A stretch of 17,754 nt of DNA, taken from the NCBI GenBank assembly GCA_015143735.1, contig VKHC01000134.1:1-17754 (forward strand). Reading direction: 5' to 3'. Source of the DNA: Synura sp. LO234KE. Taxonomy: Eukaryota > Sar > Synurophyceae > Synurales > Mallomonadaceae. A model generated the notes under the pieces. The model did no database searches. It was not told the origin of the DNA and saw only the letters and a program-made list of their open reading frames with translations. This document shows positions 1 through 10,005 of the stretch, piece by piece (the stretch's first letter is position 1; the number at the start of each line of letters is the position of its first letter). The position numbers were made by a program, and so were the translations under genes.

Positions 1-222
1 TAGTTCACGGTTACTTTTCTCCTCAACAAACTTAAACGACTTCGGCAGAAGTATGGATGGATCCGGATGAATGGTCACCACCACTTTATGTATCAGCATA
101 CCGTTGGGATCACAAAACGTAATACATTTCCTACCATATGAGCAAATGTTCATTGCGTCGTCTGGGATCAATTTGAATCGAACCACCTTCACCATGTCCA
201 CGATAGACACAACAACGACCAC
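1..222 (-). repeat. C-terminal protein repeat, copy B (at window edge)
   Basis: Residues 1569-1642, exactly 249 residues after copy A and in the same exon. It ends with LLPKSFKFVEEKSNREL at the window edge. The frame is still open, so more repeat or tail lies to the left. Confidence 0.8.
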
Positions 223-3200
223 TCGAACAACAGTGCATAGTACAGTTGCAGCATTTTCCTCCAAACAAGTTGAGTCCCCCTGGGTCACAAATGCCCTCAT
301 CGCCATCGAGCTTATAGAGCTTGTGTGTGATGCCTCCATTTGGGATAAGATCTCGCTGCGTGATGAGATGTAATCATGCGACAAACGAAACGCTGAGGAG
401 TGACAAGGCATGAGCATGTGTGGGATTTGAGCCATATCGAAGACCTCGGTCATCGTCTCGGAGAGTAGATTCCGTATTTCTTGTTCAGATCCCGTCGCGA
501 TATCCAGTCCTAATGAAGATAAATAAGATTGCTTAAAGTAAACCAACTCCTCCTTTGGACTCAACTCTGATACGTTCAAGAACGATTTCCGATAGGAGCA
601 CTCTAGGTCTCCGCATTTCAAATCTAAGCTGACCGTCCACAGTCCAGATGTAGAAAGGCTAGGACACACCACCACCCCAGTCCCCGAGACTGTCACTGCT
701 GTAGAATTACTTTCATTCGCGAATCTTAGTGTTTCCATTCTCTGAGTTAAGGCTCTGTTCGTAGTCTCCTCCACAAATTTAAATGATCTTGGGAGTAGCA
801 CAGTCAGAGCTGGGATAATAGTTACCGGTAATTGGTAAAAGAACACTCCATCAGGACTACAAAAGTTCACCCACTTCTCGCCGTAGTGAGAGCCGACCAA
901 TACGTCGTCAGCACATAACTCAAATCTAATTATTTTTTCTGTCTCCGTTGCAGAAGCAACAGCAACCACTCCGATACCATCGTACAATGATCTGGATATA
1001 TCAGCGATCCCACTTTTGAAATCTAATTCCTTCGAGCTCACAAAAGCCTTAAGCTTCAGCCACGACCGAGCAGAGATGGGAGCAAGTCGATAAAGCATCT
1101 GGCTGGAGAAAAATGCTTTATAATTTGGTAGACGAAATAGCAAGGACTGCTGGAGGGTCACTTCAATATAGGCTTGGGTGCACTCTTGGAACTCAGTTGA
1201 ATCAGTGAGAAGGTGTTGGACTTCCGTATCTACTGCGTCGGGTGCGAATGATGGCATCGGTAGTACCGCTCGTCCAATCCAGATTTTCTGGAACGCAATT
1301 CCTTGGGCCTGTGGAGTAGATAAACAGAGAAAATAAACAAGAAGAGCTAAAGAAACCCTTGCTTAATCTCACTTGCTGCTCGCGGCAATCATAAAGCCCT
1401 ACAGGCAACACCTCAGGCACCGTCCATTTTGGATCAGATGCAAGTACATTCTCCCAACAGACGTAGCTCCCGGCTCTATGAGAATGTAGATTCGCTCTGC
1501 TGGATTCCAGAAAATCTTTTATTTTCTTGTCTAGAACCGGCAGTGATGGCCAACATAAGCCATTCAGCTTAGAGTGTAATGACTCAGTGAAAACACGTTC
1601 ACCATCCGCCGCTCTGTACGCTACATCCACTTCCAGGGCACCAATCTGACTTCTTGACTCTATCGGGACGCGCAATATCGCTGTGTAGTAAATGACAACA
1701 ATTATGCGAAAAATCGTGAAGTATTCGTAAACATTTTACAAATTTACATTCAAGACAACAACCTTTCGAGGTACCATACTTACTTAATCTGACCGCTATT
1801 CCGCACGAGTGCACCGCCAAGGCCAGCCACTTTAGAGAGTCACTGGCACAGTCGAGGTACTTGCTCTCATTATGACGTAGACTCATGTTGTGATCGCGGC
1901 AGTTACTACAGTGCATTACGCGGATTATCATGTCGAGCGGTTCAGGTACAGGCAGGGCTGGCAGGGATAAACGCTGAGCCAGCGTGCACTCTGATAAAGC
2001 ATGCATTCCCGCAGCAGTGGGAGAACTCCTCGTAATCGATTCGCGTGTGTGGGTAACGATGACTGTGGTAGTGGTCTCGACGGTCACTTGACTCCGACTC
2101 GATTTCTGATGAAGCGTAAAATGAAGCAGTGAACAATACCTGTTTTCATTACACAAATAGAGCGTATATACTTACTTGCAAGAACACCCGCAAATCATTT
2201 TCGACGATAGTGTGCGGAGTTGGGCTTTCTGAGAGCTTCATTAATTTACTGTCATTGCAGCCTACACCTAGATTGACACCTCTATCCAACACCCACTGCG
2301 AGTATTGTTCCAACCGCTCGTCCTTGACTTCTTCAACACGAAGCAGTGCTTGCATTCTTGTTAAAATGCTGTAGCTGTCGTTCGTCTTGGCGAACGCTAC
2401 CACTGTCGTGATGGAGCAGAGCTCCTCTTTGGCTTCACGATACATTCCCGCTGCGATCAAATGATGCGTCGCCTCCACAGTGCGGCGCCTGTTATATTGC
2501 ACGTTGTCATCTGTTTGCTCGGGATTTCGAATGAGATGCTGGTGCTTTATGGAAGAAAATTTTTCGTCCCCCAGTTCCTCGACTGTATATAAGTCGGTAA
2601 AATATTTCCCCATGATCTCATTTAAGGCTATGGTCTCTAGATTACCAAACTTTCTGCCGACAAGACGCTTGAACACGTCATAGTGCCAGCACAAACAACC
2701 CTCATCTCTCTCCACAAGCAGGTCTCCTAACGCATGTCGCACGCGAACCCACACGTGTCGCGGCACAGTTTTTGTGTCATTATATTTTGTCAATTCTTGC
2801 ATCACGTCATCTTTCAGCGACAGCAAATCGAGAAGCTCCACCTCTGACACTCCATTCACTGCAAATGTCAGATAACCCTGAATCGCCTTGATAAGTGCAC
2901 TGCCAAACCTGACCTCAAATATTTCCAAAAGTTGCCCCGCCACCCCTTCTGTGGTGTTCTCCAGAACCTCCTTTACTCTGCCCCCAAACCTGGCCTCTGC
3001 TTTGTTTTGATAGCATCGCCAATACGTTACAACGATAGAGGAAAGTACTGTGTAGAGTACAGATGGCTCTTTCTCGCATTTGCAAAGTACGAGCAACATT
3101 TGATCAGACGAAATAGTTCGGGACTTTAACTGTAGCAATTTACGAATCAGAGTCTCAGCGAAAGGCAGCAGCGCTTTTGGATGCAGCTCTATTTGAGAAG

Positions 3201-5917
3201 CTGCTGATCCGCTGATAAGATATATCAAATCATTTTCATTCAAGTCCTCGCATCCTCTCATTGTCCTATCCATTCCACTTCCATCTAAAGCTTCTGATGA
3301 ACCAGTGAGAGATACTATCAGCTTGGTTTGCTTATGGGGAACCAGCCCTTTTAAGAAACCCATATTACCGATAGAATCTACTGCATCACAGATTACATCA
3401 AGGCTGTCAAGGAAGAGAACCACAGGATTTTCATGCAGGAGCTTATGCAAGTACGCGATTCCGCCATGTAGCTCGGACGGGACACTGTCGGCGTCATAAC
3501 CCATCCCAGTCACACACCGAATGTGGTGACATAGTCCGACGACCAAGGCAGGGATTGATGAGCTTTCGCAACTTGTACCACAAAAGCGAACGATCACGGG
3601 TCGACCATCTCGCCTCTCGTCACGGTAAGCTCGGTTTGCTAGTTCAGCTATAAAACTGCTCTTGCCCGTTCCTGGCAGCCCTAGCAACAGTAGTGCAACT
3701 GATGAAGTCGACTTCTCAAGGAGATCTGAGAAAGGGAAGTGTGTGAGCTTACGGGTTAGAAGTACGAGGGCACTAACCACTGGCTGAGTATATATAATTC
3801 AGTGCGCTTGTCATCGCTTCAGAATGTCCCAGGAATAACTGGGATTTCTTGGTGGCACAAAAACAGTGCAGCAGGGCCTCAGATAGGAAGTGACCCGCTG
3901 ATATTTCGCGAGCCAGAACCAATCGAAGTAAAGAATCAGACTATAAATGTACTATATCAATATTGTCGTACCGAATCTAATCCCAAAACCATCGTTGTCC
4001 CACTGCAGTTTGCGAAAGGCAACTGATTCTAAAGACCTATCGAGAACGGCAGACACTTCGCCCTCCCAATCCCGAATATAATTGAAGTGTCTGGTAAAGG
4101 ATAGAAGTTGCTGTGGCCTCACGAGGTCACTGTAGCGCACTCTTGAGTAAATTTTCCTTCTGTCGGTCGGGACCGCATTCTTCATCCACTCTATAAGCTC
4201 TTCTAGATTATTTCTCGAGTCGCCTTTTATACCCAGCAAGCGCTTTAGTCTCTCATCGCCGCTTGAGGTCAACTTGCACTCGTCCTCCTTGTTCAGACCG
4301 TCGTAGTAATTGGTGTTCGTCACATCGAGCATATCTTCAAAATGTCGACTTATCCAATATATCCTATGCGCGCCCTCCCCAATAATATTTTCGTTGATCA
4401 ATCTGCTAAGTGCATATCTAGTTTCAAACTCCGTCACACTACGTCCGACACGGACGACATCGTCCACCATAACTCCGCGCAGAAGCGACTTCAAAGTGCC
4501 TTGCACATCATCGCTCCAGAAAGAACTATACTCCTCCCTAGACTCCAAGTCTCGTAGGAAGTACTCTGGCGGGTCCGCGTTCTTATCCAAGCGGTACCAA
4601 TACTCAATTACAGAGAGCTTTACAGGATCGTCAATGAGACCTTTACGCGCTTCTAGCTCTTGCCTGGGGACGGCACGCGGCAGAGGGGTATAGCCGTACC
4701 TGCGTGCGTGTACGTGATCATGAAACGATAGAATCATATAAGTACTACATTTCGCGGATAGAATAGGACAGCCCGGACCAGGCAGCTCGAGATTTTCTAA
4801 AGCGAATTTATACCATGAGGCTTTTCGGACCCAATGAATCAGATATGAATCATGCAATGGAGAGGTAAAATCCGAATAAAATATATATTCTACGCAAGTG
4901 TTAAGAAATAATTTCATAAATAAATATTTCCACTAATCGAAAAAAGTATTAACATATTTTAATGAAATTCATATCCAGTGCACGGTAGCTGAACTACCTA
5001 TCTCTTCAGTTCTTTGACTCATATCCTATTTCGAGTACATTGCGCTAATATAAATTATTGGTCCTTCGTGCAACCCAGCACAGGTAGAACGTCTGTGGAT
5101 ACTAGGCTTACTTGTCTGACTGTAATGAGAGAAAGCAAAGTCCTGAGGACTGGTCAATGCACCGCTGAAGTTCGTCCCTGCAGTCTTCCCATGTGAGGTG
5201 CAAATACTCGCTCTCTGATGGTATGCCCCAACGCATATCACTGAAAGACACATCGATGCCACGGCGGAAACCTAGCGGAGACGAGCACCACCGCCACCAA
5301 CACCAACACCAACAGCAGCATTAACTTAAGTATGCAAGGTAACGTTAACGGTACCAATACATCCTTACACGGCATTAAGGAAGCTGTGATACACCAATAC
5401 CAAGTACCTTGTAAAGACAGGCGAGGGTATATCCGATCCATGAGTAAATTTCTCTCTTCGTGCGTGTCAGTAAATGTGGAGGACACAAAGATGTGTAACT
5501 TCCAAGAAGGGGCGATCCATTGAGCGATCGGCTCAGAGCAAAACGCGCCGCGCAGCACTCGTATTCTGATATCACTGGAGGCTAAGTCTTCCGCTGCGGC
5601 TGGAGGGATGAACTGGTCGCGTTGAGTTGACAAAAAGTATGCTACAGGATCCTCCTGCGCACGGAAAACAGGAAAGAGTGCCAAAAAGCATAATAAGATG
5701 CGAAGGTAGTGTAGTATGAACGTCTCGTAGTGACCTGCCCAATTTCGCTAGGAGTTGTGGATCTACCCGCAGTCCTTGGCCTATACAACGGTTCACGCAC
5801 GACGGGCCGTTGCTGCGGGGAACTCTGCGGGCGTGCTAACTTTGTCGCAAATCCTCGGGGTTTAGGGGAAGATAAAGGCCTTGGAATGGACCGCATTGCT
5901 CCTAGGGACCGCGACAT
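1..5917 (-). CDS. DUF4062-NACHT STAND ATPase with C-terminal Rdx/SelW-like domain and repeats (9 exons, 3' end beyond window)
   Basis: I assembled this gene by hand. Exons on the minus strand: 5917-5735, 5654-5408, 5271-5112, 4699-3972, 3897-3778, 3725-2176, 2105-1784, 1680-1373, 1308-1 (continuing). All eight introns are GT-AG, all phases agree, and 1642 codons stay open. Residues about 113-206 match DUF4062 (HIFVSSTFTDTHEER, DMRWGI, DKYGY). Residues 480-600 are a NACHT domain, with Walker A GLPGTGKS at 495-502, VRFCGTS after it, and Walker B VVLFLDSLD at 581-589. This order is known from the NPHP3, TEP1 and NWD1 group of STAND ATPases, which switch on by nucleotide-dependent oligomerisation. 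Residues 1055-1163 resemble Rdx/SelW. Residues 1320-1393 and 1569-1642 are a repeat. No WD40 repeats are seen in the window. ATG 5917 is the first in-frame ATG of the first exon; an exon further upstream is possible. A cytoplasmic sensing or scaffolding role is inference. Confidence 0.88.
748..969 (-). repeat. C-terminal protein repeat, copy A
   Basis: Residues 1320-1393. Aligned without gaps to copy B, 34 of 74 residues are identical. Conserved features are RFxL, DD, YGxK, FCxPxG, VTIxP, LLPxSFKFVEE and NRxL. The module reads as beta-rich. I do not recognise the family. Confidence 0.8.
1502..1931 (-). other. Rdx/SelW-like thioredoxin-fold domain of the large protein
   Basis: Residues about 1055-1163, split by the 1783-1681 intron. 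Seen: strand IIRVMHCSNC with a CxxC pair (C1062, C1065), then RHNESKY and a long amphipathic helix, strand AVRLTILRV, then QIGALEV, and HSKLNGLCWP followed by a C-terminal helix. The selenoprotein W/T/H (Rdx) family has the same order: strand, CxxC/CxxU, helix, G-x-FEV strand, SKxxG-x-P, helix. Both active-site positions are cysteine codons (TGT, TGC), so no selenocysteine is required. The assignment is by motif and predicted order, not by a profile search; a redox role is inference. Confidence 0.62.
3100..3725 (-). other. NACHT P-loop ATPase domain
   Basis: Encoded by the largest internal exon. Walker A (GLPGTGKS) lies at 3681-3658 and Walker B (VVLFLDSLD) at 3423-3397. Between them is VRFCGTSCESSS, typical of the NPHP3/TEP1/NWD1 subgroup of NACHT proteins. 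The rest of the exon (to 2176) reads as a winged-helix and helical region, then a segment containing EATHHLIAAGMYREAKEELC, similar to the helical repeats that follow NACHT in these families. Both ATP-binding motifs look complete, so nucleotide binding is probably retained. The exact domain end near 3100 is an estimate. Confidence 0.85.
4672..5501 (-). other. DUF4062 domain segment (spans two introns)
   Basis: Residues about 113-206 of the large protein. The first strand carries the family signature HIFVSSTFTDTHEERN, followed after an intron by RGIDVSFSDMRWGIPSES, and after the 412-bp intron by YGYTPLPR. The motif is broken by two introns and appears only when they are spliced out, which is strong independent support for the exon model. 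In known proteins DUF4062 lies N-terminal to NACHT modules, as here. Confidence 0.85.
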
Positions 5918-6190
5918 GAAGGTGGAAGGACCATCATTAAGCAATTTTAGCTTATGCTGGTCCGCAGAATAGATTTGCTATAGAAAGTAAGCGCAAAATA
6001 GAGGGGAGAAAGGTGTGGGTTCATTGTTGATAAGAGTTATTTGTAACATTCATATTGCATATGAATGGTAGCTTCCGAAACTCGTATGGTTCGTCACAAG
6101 AAAAAGTTCTTTTTATTATATTGTCATTTTTGTCAACTATCATCCTGCAATTTATATTGCAACTATCATCCTGTACACTTTTATTAGCAT
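5918..6190. other. Intergenic interval between the two minus-strand genes
   Basis: 273 bp separating the small gene's inferred stop from the inferred start of the large gene. It must hold the large gene's promoter and 5' leader and the small gene's 3' end. No clear TATA box or initiator stands out. It includes the direct repeat described separately. Confidence 0.4.
6134..6173. repeat. Short direct repeat, 14 bp twice, period 26 bp
   Basis: CAACTATCATCCTG occurs at 6134-6147 and 6160-6173. Read on the minus strand each copy gives CAGGATGATAGTTG, that is, an AG that could serve as a 3' splice site, preceded by AT-rich sequence. It lies just past the inferred stop of the small gene. Confidence 0.85.
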
Positions 6191-7019
6191 TCAATAGACT
6201 TCCTGTATAGAAAAAGAGATAAAAAGTATATTTGTTACACGCACCATGCCTTCGCGAGGGGAAAATAAACGTTGATCACTCTCAACTACAAAGTTCATCT
6301 TTCTCGGTGTAGACTGCGTCACTTCGGTTAGCAGGTGAGCCTGCAATAAATTGAATGAAAATAATAAACCATATTAAATAAATTGATCACTTATATACTT
6401 TATAATAGCTCTCAGATACACTGACTCCTCTGGAATCGAAAATCCATTGTATGCTAGAATTATTGCTCTCATACTTCCAAAGTTGGTTTCGACCCATGCT
6501 TGTTTCATCCCAAAGCTTAAGCAAATTTTCATCACCTATTAGCGCTTCTTCCTGCAGGGGTACCAGATTGCTCTCCAAAAACAATTCGATCTGCCGCTCT
6601 ATAATTTTTTTTGTTGGCCAACTTTGAGAATCGATCTTCGAAAATATCACTTGCGATGATATTATACTATTTCTTGGGGAATGATAGACTGCATCGACCT
6701 CAAAGGCGCCTAATCGACTGTTGCACGGTGTTCGAACAACTCCAACTCGAACGTTGAGAAAACATTTAAAGAGAAACTCGGATATTGCGACCAAAAAAGC
6801 ATTAGCTAAAGTTAAATAATATTGTTCATTGTGACGAGTAGTCATTTTGTGAGAATCGCAGTCACAGCAATGAGTTATTACAATTACTAAATCGGACTGC
6901 TCAAGGTCATCATCGCCGAACCGAAAGCTTGATCTTTTCCCATTCTTACGGATAGGACTTAAGGCTCTCCTACTATCGCGCTTGAGAGAACTAATTGCCC
7001 CAGAAGTGGAATTAAGCAT
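6191..7019 (-). CDS. Small stand-alone Rdx/SelW-like protein, paralogue of the large gene's module
   Basis: Exons 7019-6399 and 6340-6191 (58-bp GT-AG intron), 256 residues. ATG 7019 is preceded in frame by a TAA two codons upstream. Residues 1-40 are basic and Ser-rich. From residue 44: VIVITHCCDCDSHKMTTRHN with CxxC at C51/C54, helix, strand NVRVGVV, RLGAFEV at 102-108, and FSK...SWP at 126-135. This matches the large protein's C-terminal module position by position (HCxxCxxHxMxxRHNE; GAxEV; SK...WP; FLES). The intron after codon 207 sits at the same place and phase as the large gene's last intron, and the next exon keeps HLLT. The 3' end is uncertain: a pyrimidine-rich tract ending CTATACAG (to 6203) may be another acceptor, and skipping 6240-6203 opens a further stretch of about 57 codons. 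A small redox or binding partner of the large protein is inference. Confidence 0.68.
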
Positions 7020-8429
7020 ACTTTAGTATTTCGTTTTATGTCACCTAATAAGGTGAGTGCAATCGCTGAACGTTTCAATGAAATCCTTTTGAAGTTGCTG
7101 TTCAAAAATAAAAAATAATATTAAGTGAAATTCCAAGATAGTACACCAACACGCGTCTTAAGTGATGACGCCTTCGGGGTTCTGCTAAACAAATCTTACT
7201 CCTCCCTTTTCCTGATTGCTTATATCGCTTAATTAAAGTTAATATATAGATGTGCTGTAATGTTCCGGTTATGTTTATATTTGCGCCGAAGTGATAACTT
7301 ATTAACAAATAAGTGTGTTTTGAAAAACTTCACAGCGGAGGAGAAACTTTGGAAATGAAGCAATTCGATTGTCCAGATAATTATCGGCAAATCGTAAGTA
7401 AGGAAAATAAATGTAATATATATATTTGATCGCTAATATTTATGCCCACAGAAAAATTGAATCGAGTTCAAATATCAAAATTTCCCTGAAAGCATGACCA
7501 CCAAACATGGATTTAGGCAATTCTGGTAGACATATCCACAGTAAGAGCTCGCCAACGAACTTTTTAATATATCATGTCGTGACATATCACTTAACCACTT
7601 CAATCGACGAATTGTGATCCGACGTTCATAAACAAGAAATCAAACTCACGGTTCCAAGGCTAGCCCGGATATTCCAAAGACTTTACATCTAGTAATACTC
7701 GCACGTTCTAGAAGTTAGCGTCGTACTGGTGGCTCTAGCCCTCCGCATCAACTCCACAAGCGGTATTGGTAGATCGTCGTATATCACGATATGCCAACAT
7801 CACCGGAACTATGCTCGTTGAATAGAAACAAGTTCCCGAGCTCAGTCGGGCCAAGAAATGTTCTTGTTACTTGCTTTGTTAAGATGGTGCACGACAATTT
7901 ACTTATCTACATTTCTCATCACTTACTTGCTACCTCCATAATCTCATCTGATCGTTCGCTGCCCATCTACGTGCCTCCGGTTATTTATGAAAGATCTCAT
8001 TGTATCGATGACGTTCCCCAGGGTATCATGACTTGTCCACCAAATTTCTCCTGTTCCCCAATAAGCCTCATATAATTACGCTTACCTGTCGCAGGCTAAA
8101 TCTGGCTTTTGTATTCATTTTATGTCCTTCCACAGGGCGTACTCATGTTAATATTTCGCAGTCTGGACAGTTATTCATGCCTCGTTTTTCGAATTGACAG
8201 TCTAATAGGTGCTCCTTACTCGAGAGCTCAATGTAGTTGTGATTGCTAAATAGTAGAATTAAAAAAATATGGTAGAGGTAAGTCGCATGCCAAGTGGCGC
8301 ACACAGGCACCACTTTTGGAATATTTTCTGTCGCTCAGGAGGACTATGGATAAGGTACAGAGAAAGGTTTCCAACACAAAGAAAATTAAGCAATTAATTG
8401 TGTGCTGACGTAAGGTGAAACGGATACGG
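7020..8429. other. Intergenic region without a supported gene
   Basis: The first part is AT-rich and should contain the small gene's promoter. From about 7640 to 8240 the composition is more balanced, and there is a plus-strand open stretch of 94 codons at 7791-8075. Its translation shows no domain, no homopolymer bias and no flanking exon I can connect, so I do not call it a gene. It could be eroded transposon sequence. Confidence 0.4.
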
Positions 8430-8705
8430 ATCCAATAAAAGTACACCGCTAAAGTACCGCACTTAAGGAAAAGTATTCCTTTTTCTTCAGTAACCCGGTA
8501 CTTTTCAGTAAAAATACTTGCTTTAGGGATTTAAAAACTAAAAAGAAAGTATCCACAAAATTATACTTTTTACACCAATTAAGTACACATACTATAAACA
8601 TCCGTGTACCAAAATCCGTACTAAAGTGCGCATACTTTAGGAATACTTTAGTATAAAAAAAAGTATACCGTAAAAGTACCGCACTTTAGGAAACCTTTTT
8701 TTTAG
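8430..8705. repeat. CTAAAG/CTTTAG-rich dispersed repeat, block A
   Basis: Dense runs of (A)CTAAAGT, ACTTTAG and AAGTAC. Within the block an approximate 30-bp direct repeat is visible: ACCGCTAAAGTACCGCACTT near 8444 and ACCGTAAAAGTACCGCACTT near 8666, each followed by (T)AGGAAA. On the minus strand it contains TTTTGGTACACGGATGT, matching the end of block C (TTTTGGCACACTGATGT). Block A is therefore inverted relative to blocks B and C. Not recognised as a named element. Confidence 0.6.
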
Positions 8706-9764
8706 ACTCCAGCATCTGGAAGTTTTACCGCGAAAACTTTTGTATCGTCCGCTAAACTATAGCAGAATATTCCTAAAATACGGCTATGCCTAAATTGACC
8801 AACTCGCAGTAGTTTTGCCTGAAGGTAAAAATTTTGCTAGTTATTCTTTATTGGTGTTGTTTAACAATTAATATTTACAATAATGGCATCAATATTCCCC
8901 AATCTCTTAATTATTGCAACAAAAATGTTAGTGTAGGCAAAGTTTAGTTACAATTCAATAAGCTAACGCATGTTTGTTATTTTCGTATTGAATTCAAGAG
9001 AATATTTAAGTATTATTATATGGAAACATTCCGACAGGTAAAATAGTTTTGAAATAACGTTTAAAATTCGACTGGATATGATAATTGGTAACTTCTATTT
9101 GTCGTTATGATTCTTTTGCTTTCGTTTTTGATTGAGGGTTATGATTTGCAGTGATCTGCTGAAGAACTGTAAAATATTTCAAATCATGATTGAAAACGAT
9201 TGATGAAAGCGTCAGAGGCTACGTTTGATGGATTTGCTCGGGATTCCAGGTATAGTATGTTGCATGGCTGAAAAATGTAAGGTTCAAACACGACCGAGAA
9301 TAATGTTTTCTATTATGCATCAACATATTTTCATATGCAGCAGCCTAATATTCTGATGCGTCTTTAGACGCAATCAAATATAAGGGAAAATATTTGTTTT
9401 GGTCGCACCTGGTATCGTTAATATTAGTTAATCTTATATTAGCATAATCTCTGCCTATTTGTAGTGTGCTTTGATATATTGTGCATATTATGCTTCTTAG
9501 ATATGCTGTAATGTGACGAGGACCGCATTGGCTTCTCCGCTATCTTGAGCGCGTTTAGGGTGGAGAAAGCTTGTTGCTGAAATGTGTGTTCACAATCTAA
9601 TACGTGCTCCTTGTCTCCTTTCCGTGATAATGTGGAATAACATACTATCCATGTGGTGACCAACAGCGATGTATTTAAATTATTTGATATCACATTGACT
9701 TTAATTTTGCGTTATATTCAAGTATTTTGTACTGCATATTGTTTCAGTTAGTATCGATGACTAT
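8706..9764. other. AT-rich interval between repeat blocks A and B
   Basis: No open frame over 84 codons and nothing with coding character. Because blocks A and B lie in opposite orientations, this may be the interior of a single non-autonomous element, but no transposase remnant is visible. Confidence 0.35.
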
Positions 9765-10005
9765 CGTCAAAGTATCCGCTAAAGTAAAACTTTAGGCTTC
9801 AAAGTATTACTAAAGTAACAATTTCGTAAAACTTAATTTTTTAAGTCTTACTAAAGTTCGCGGCAGTACCGCTAAAGCTTTACTCAAGTAAAAATTTCTA
9901 CAGCGGTAGGGAGTAGGGACTTTAGCAAGGTCTTCAAGCAAAACTTTAGAGCACTTCAGCCGGTACTGAAAAACTTTGGCAACCACTGAAGTATTTTACA
10001 TTTCT
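9765..10005. repeat. CTAAAG/CTTTAG-rich dispersed repeat, block B
   Basis: Same family as block C and in the same orientation. Shared landmarks in order: AAAGTATTACTAAAGTA, a TTACTAAAGT, a GACTTTAG about two thirds through, GGTACT, and a terminal TTTGGCA followed by CACTGA. Similarity is patchy, so the copies are old or fast-evolving. Confidence 0.6.

Noticed and set aside
71-373. Plus-strand open frame of 100 codons
   Set aside because: It lies antisense to the last exon of the large gene, whose own frame is open for 436 codons with internal repeat similarity. The same holds for the plus-strand frames between 2129 and 5972.
1502-1931. Selenocysteine at the CxxC site
   Set aside because: Both copies have TGT/TGC cysteine codons at both positions; no in-frame TGA lies in the domain.
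5642-5734. Reading the first exon straight on past 5735, or the second exon further upstream
   Set aside because: The first exon's frame ends in the wrong sequence before DUF4062 and the second exon's frame meets a TAG upstream. A GT donor at 5734 and a pyrimidine-rich AG acceptor at 5655 join them in phase.
1-5917. Naming the gene NPHP3, TEP1 or NWD1
   Set aside because: Only the DUF4062-NACHT core is shared; WD40 repeats are not seen and the C-terminal domains differ.
5932-5937. Two overlapping ATGs upstream of the chosen start
   Set aside because: They are in a different frame from the first exon and lead to an early stop. The in-frame ATG is at 5917.
7102-7308. Minus-strand open frame of 68 codons upstream of the small gene
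   Set aside because: No recognisable domain, AT-driven composition at both ends, and no splice link to a neighbour.
7791-8075. Plus-strand open frame of 94 codons
   Set aside because: No family resemblance and no supporting exon or repeat structure; its length is within chance for 17 kb.
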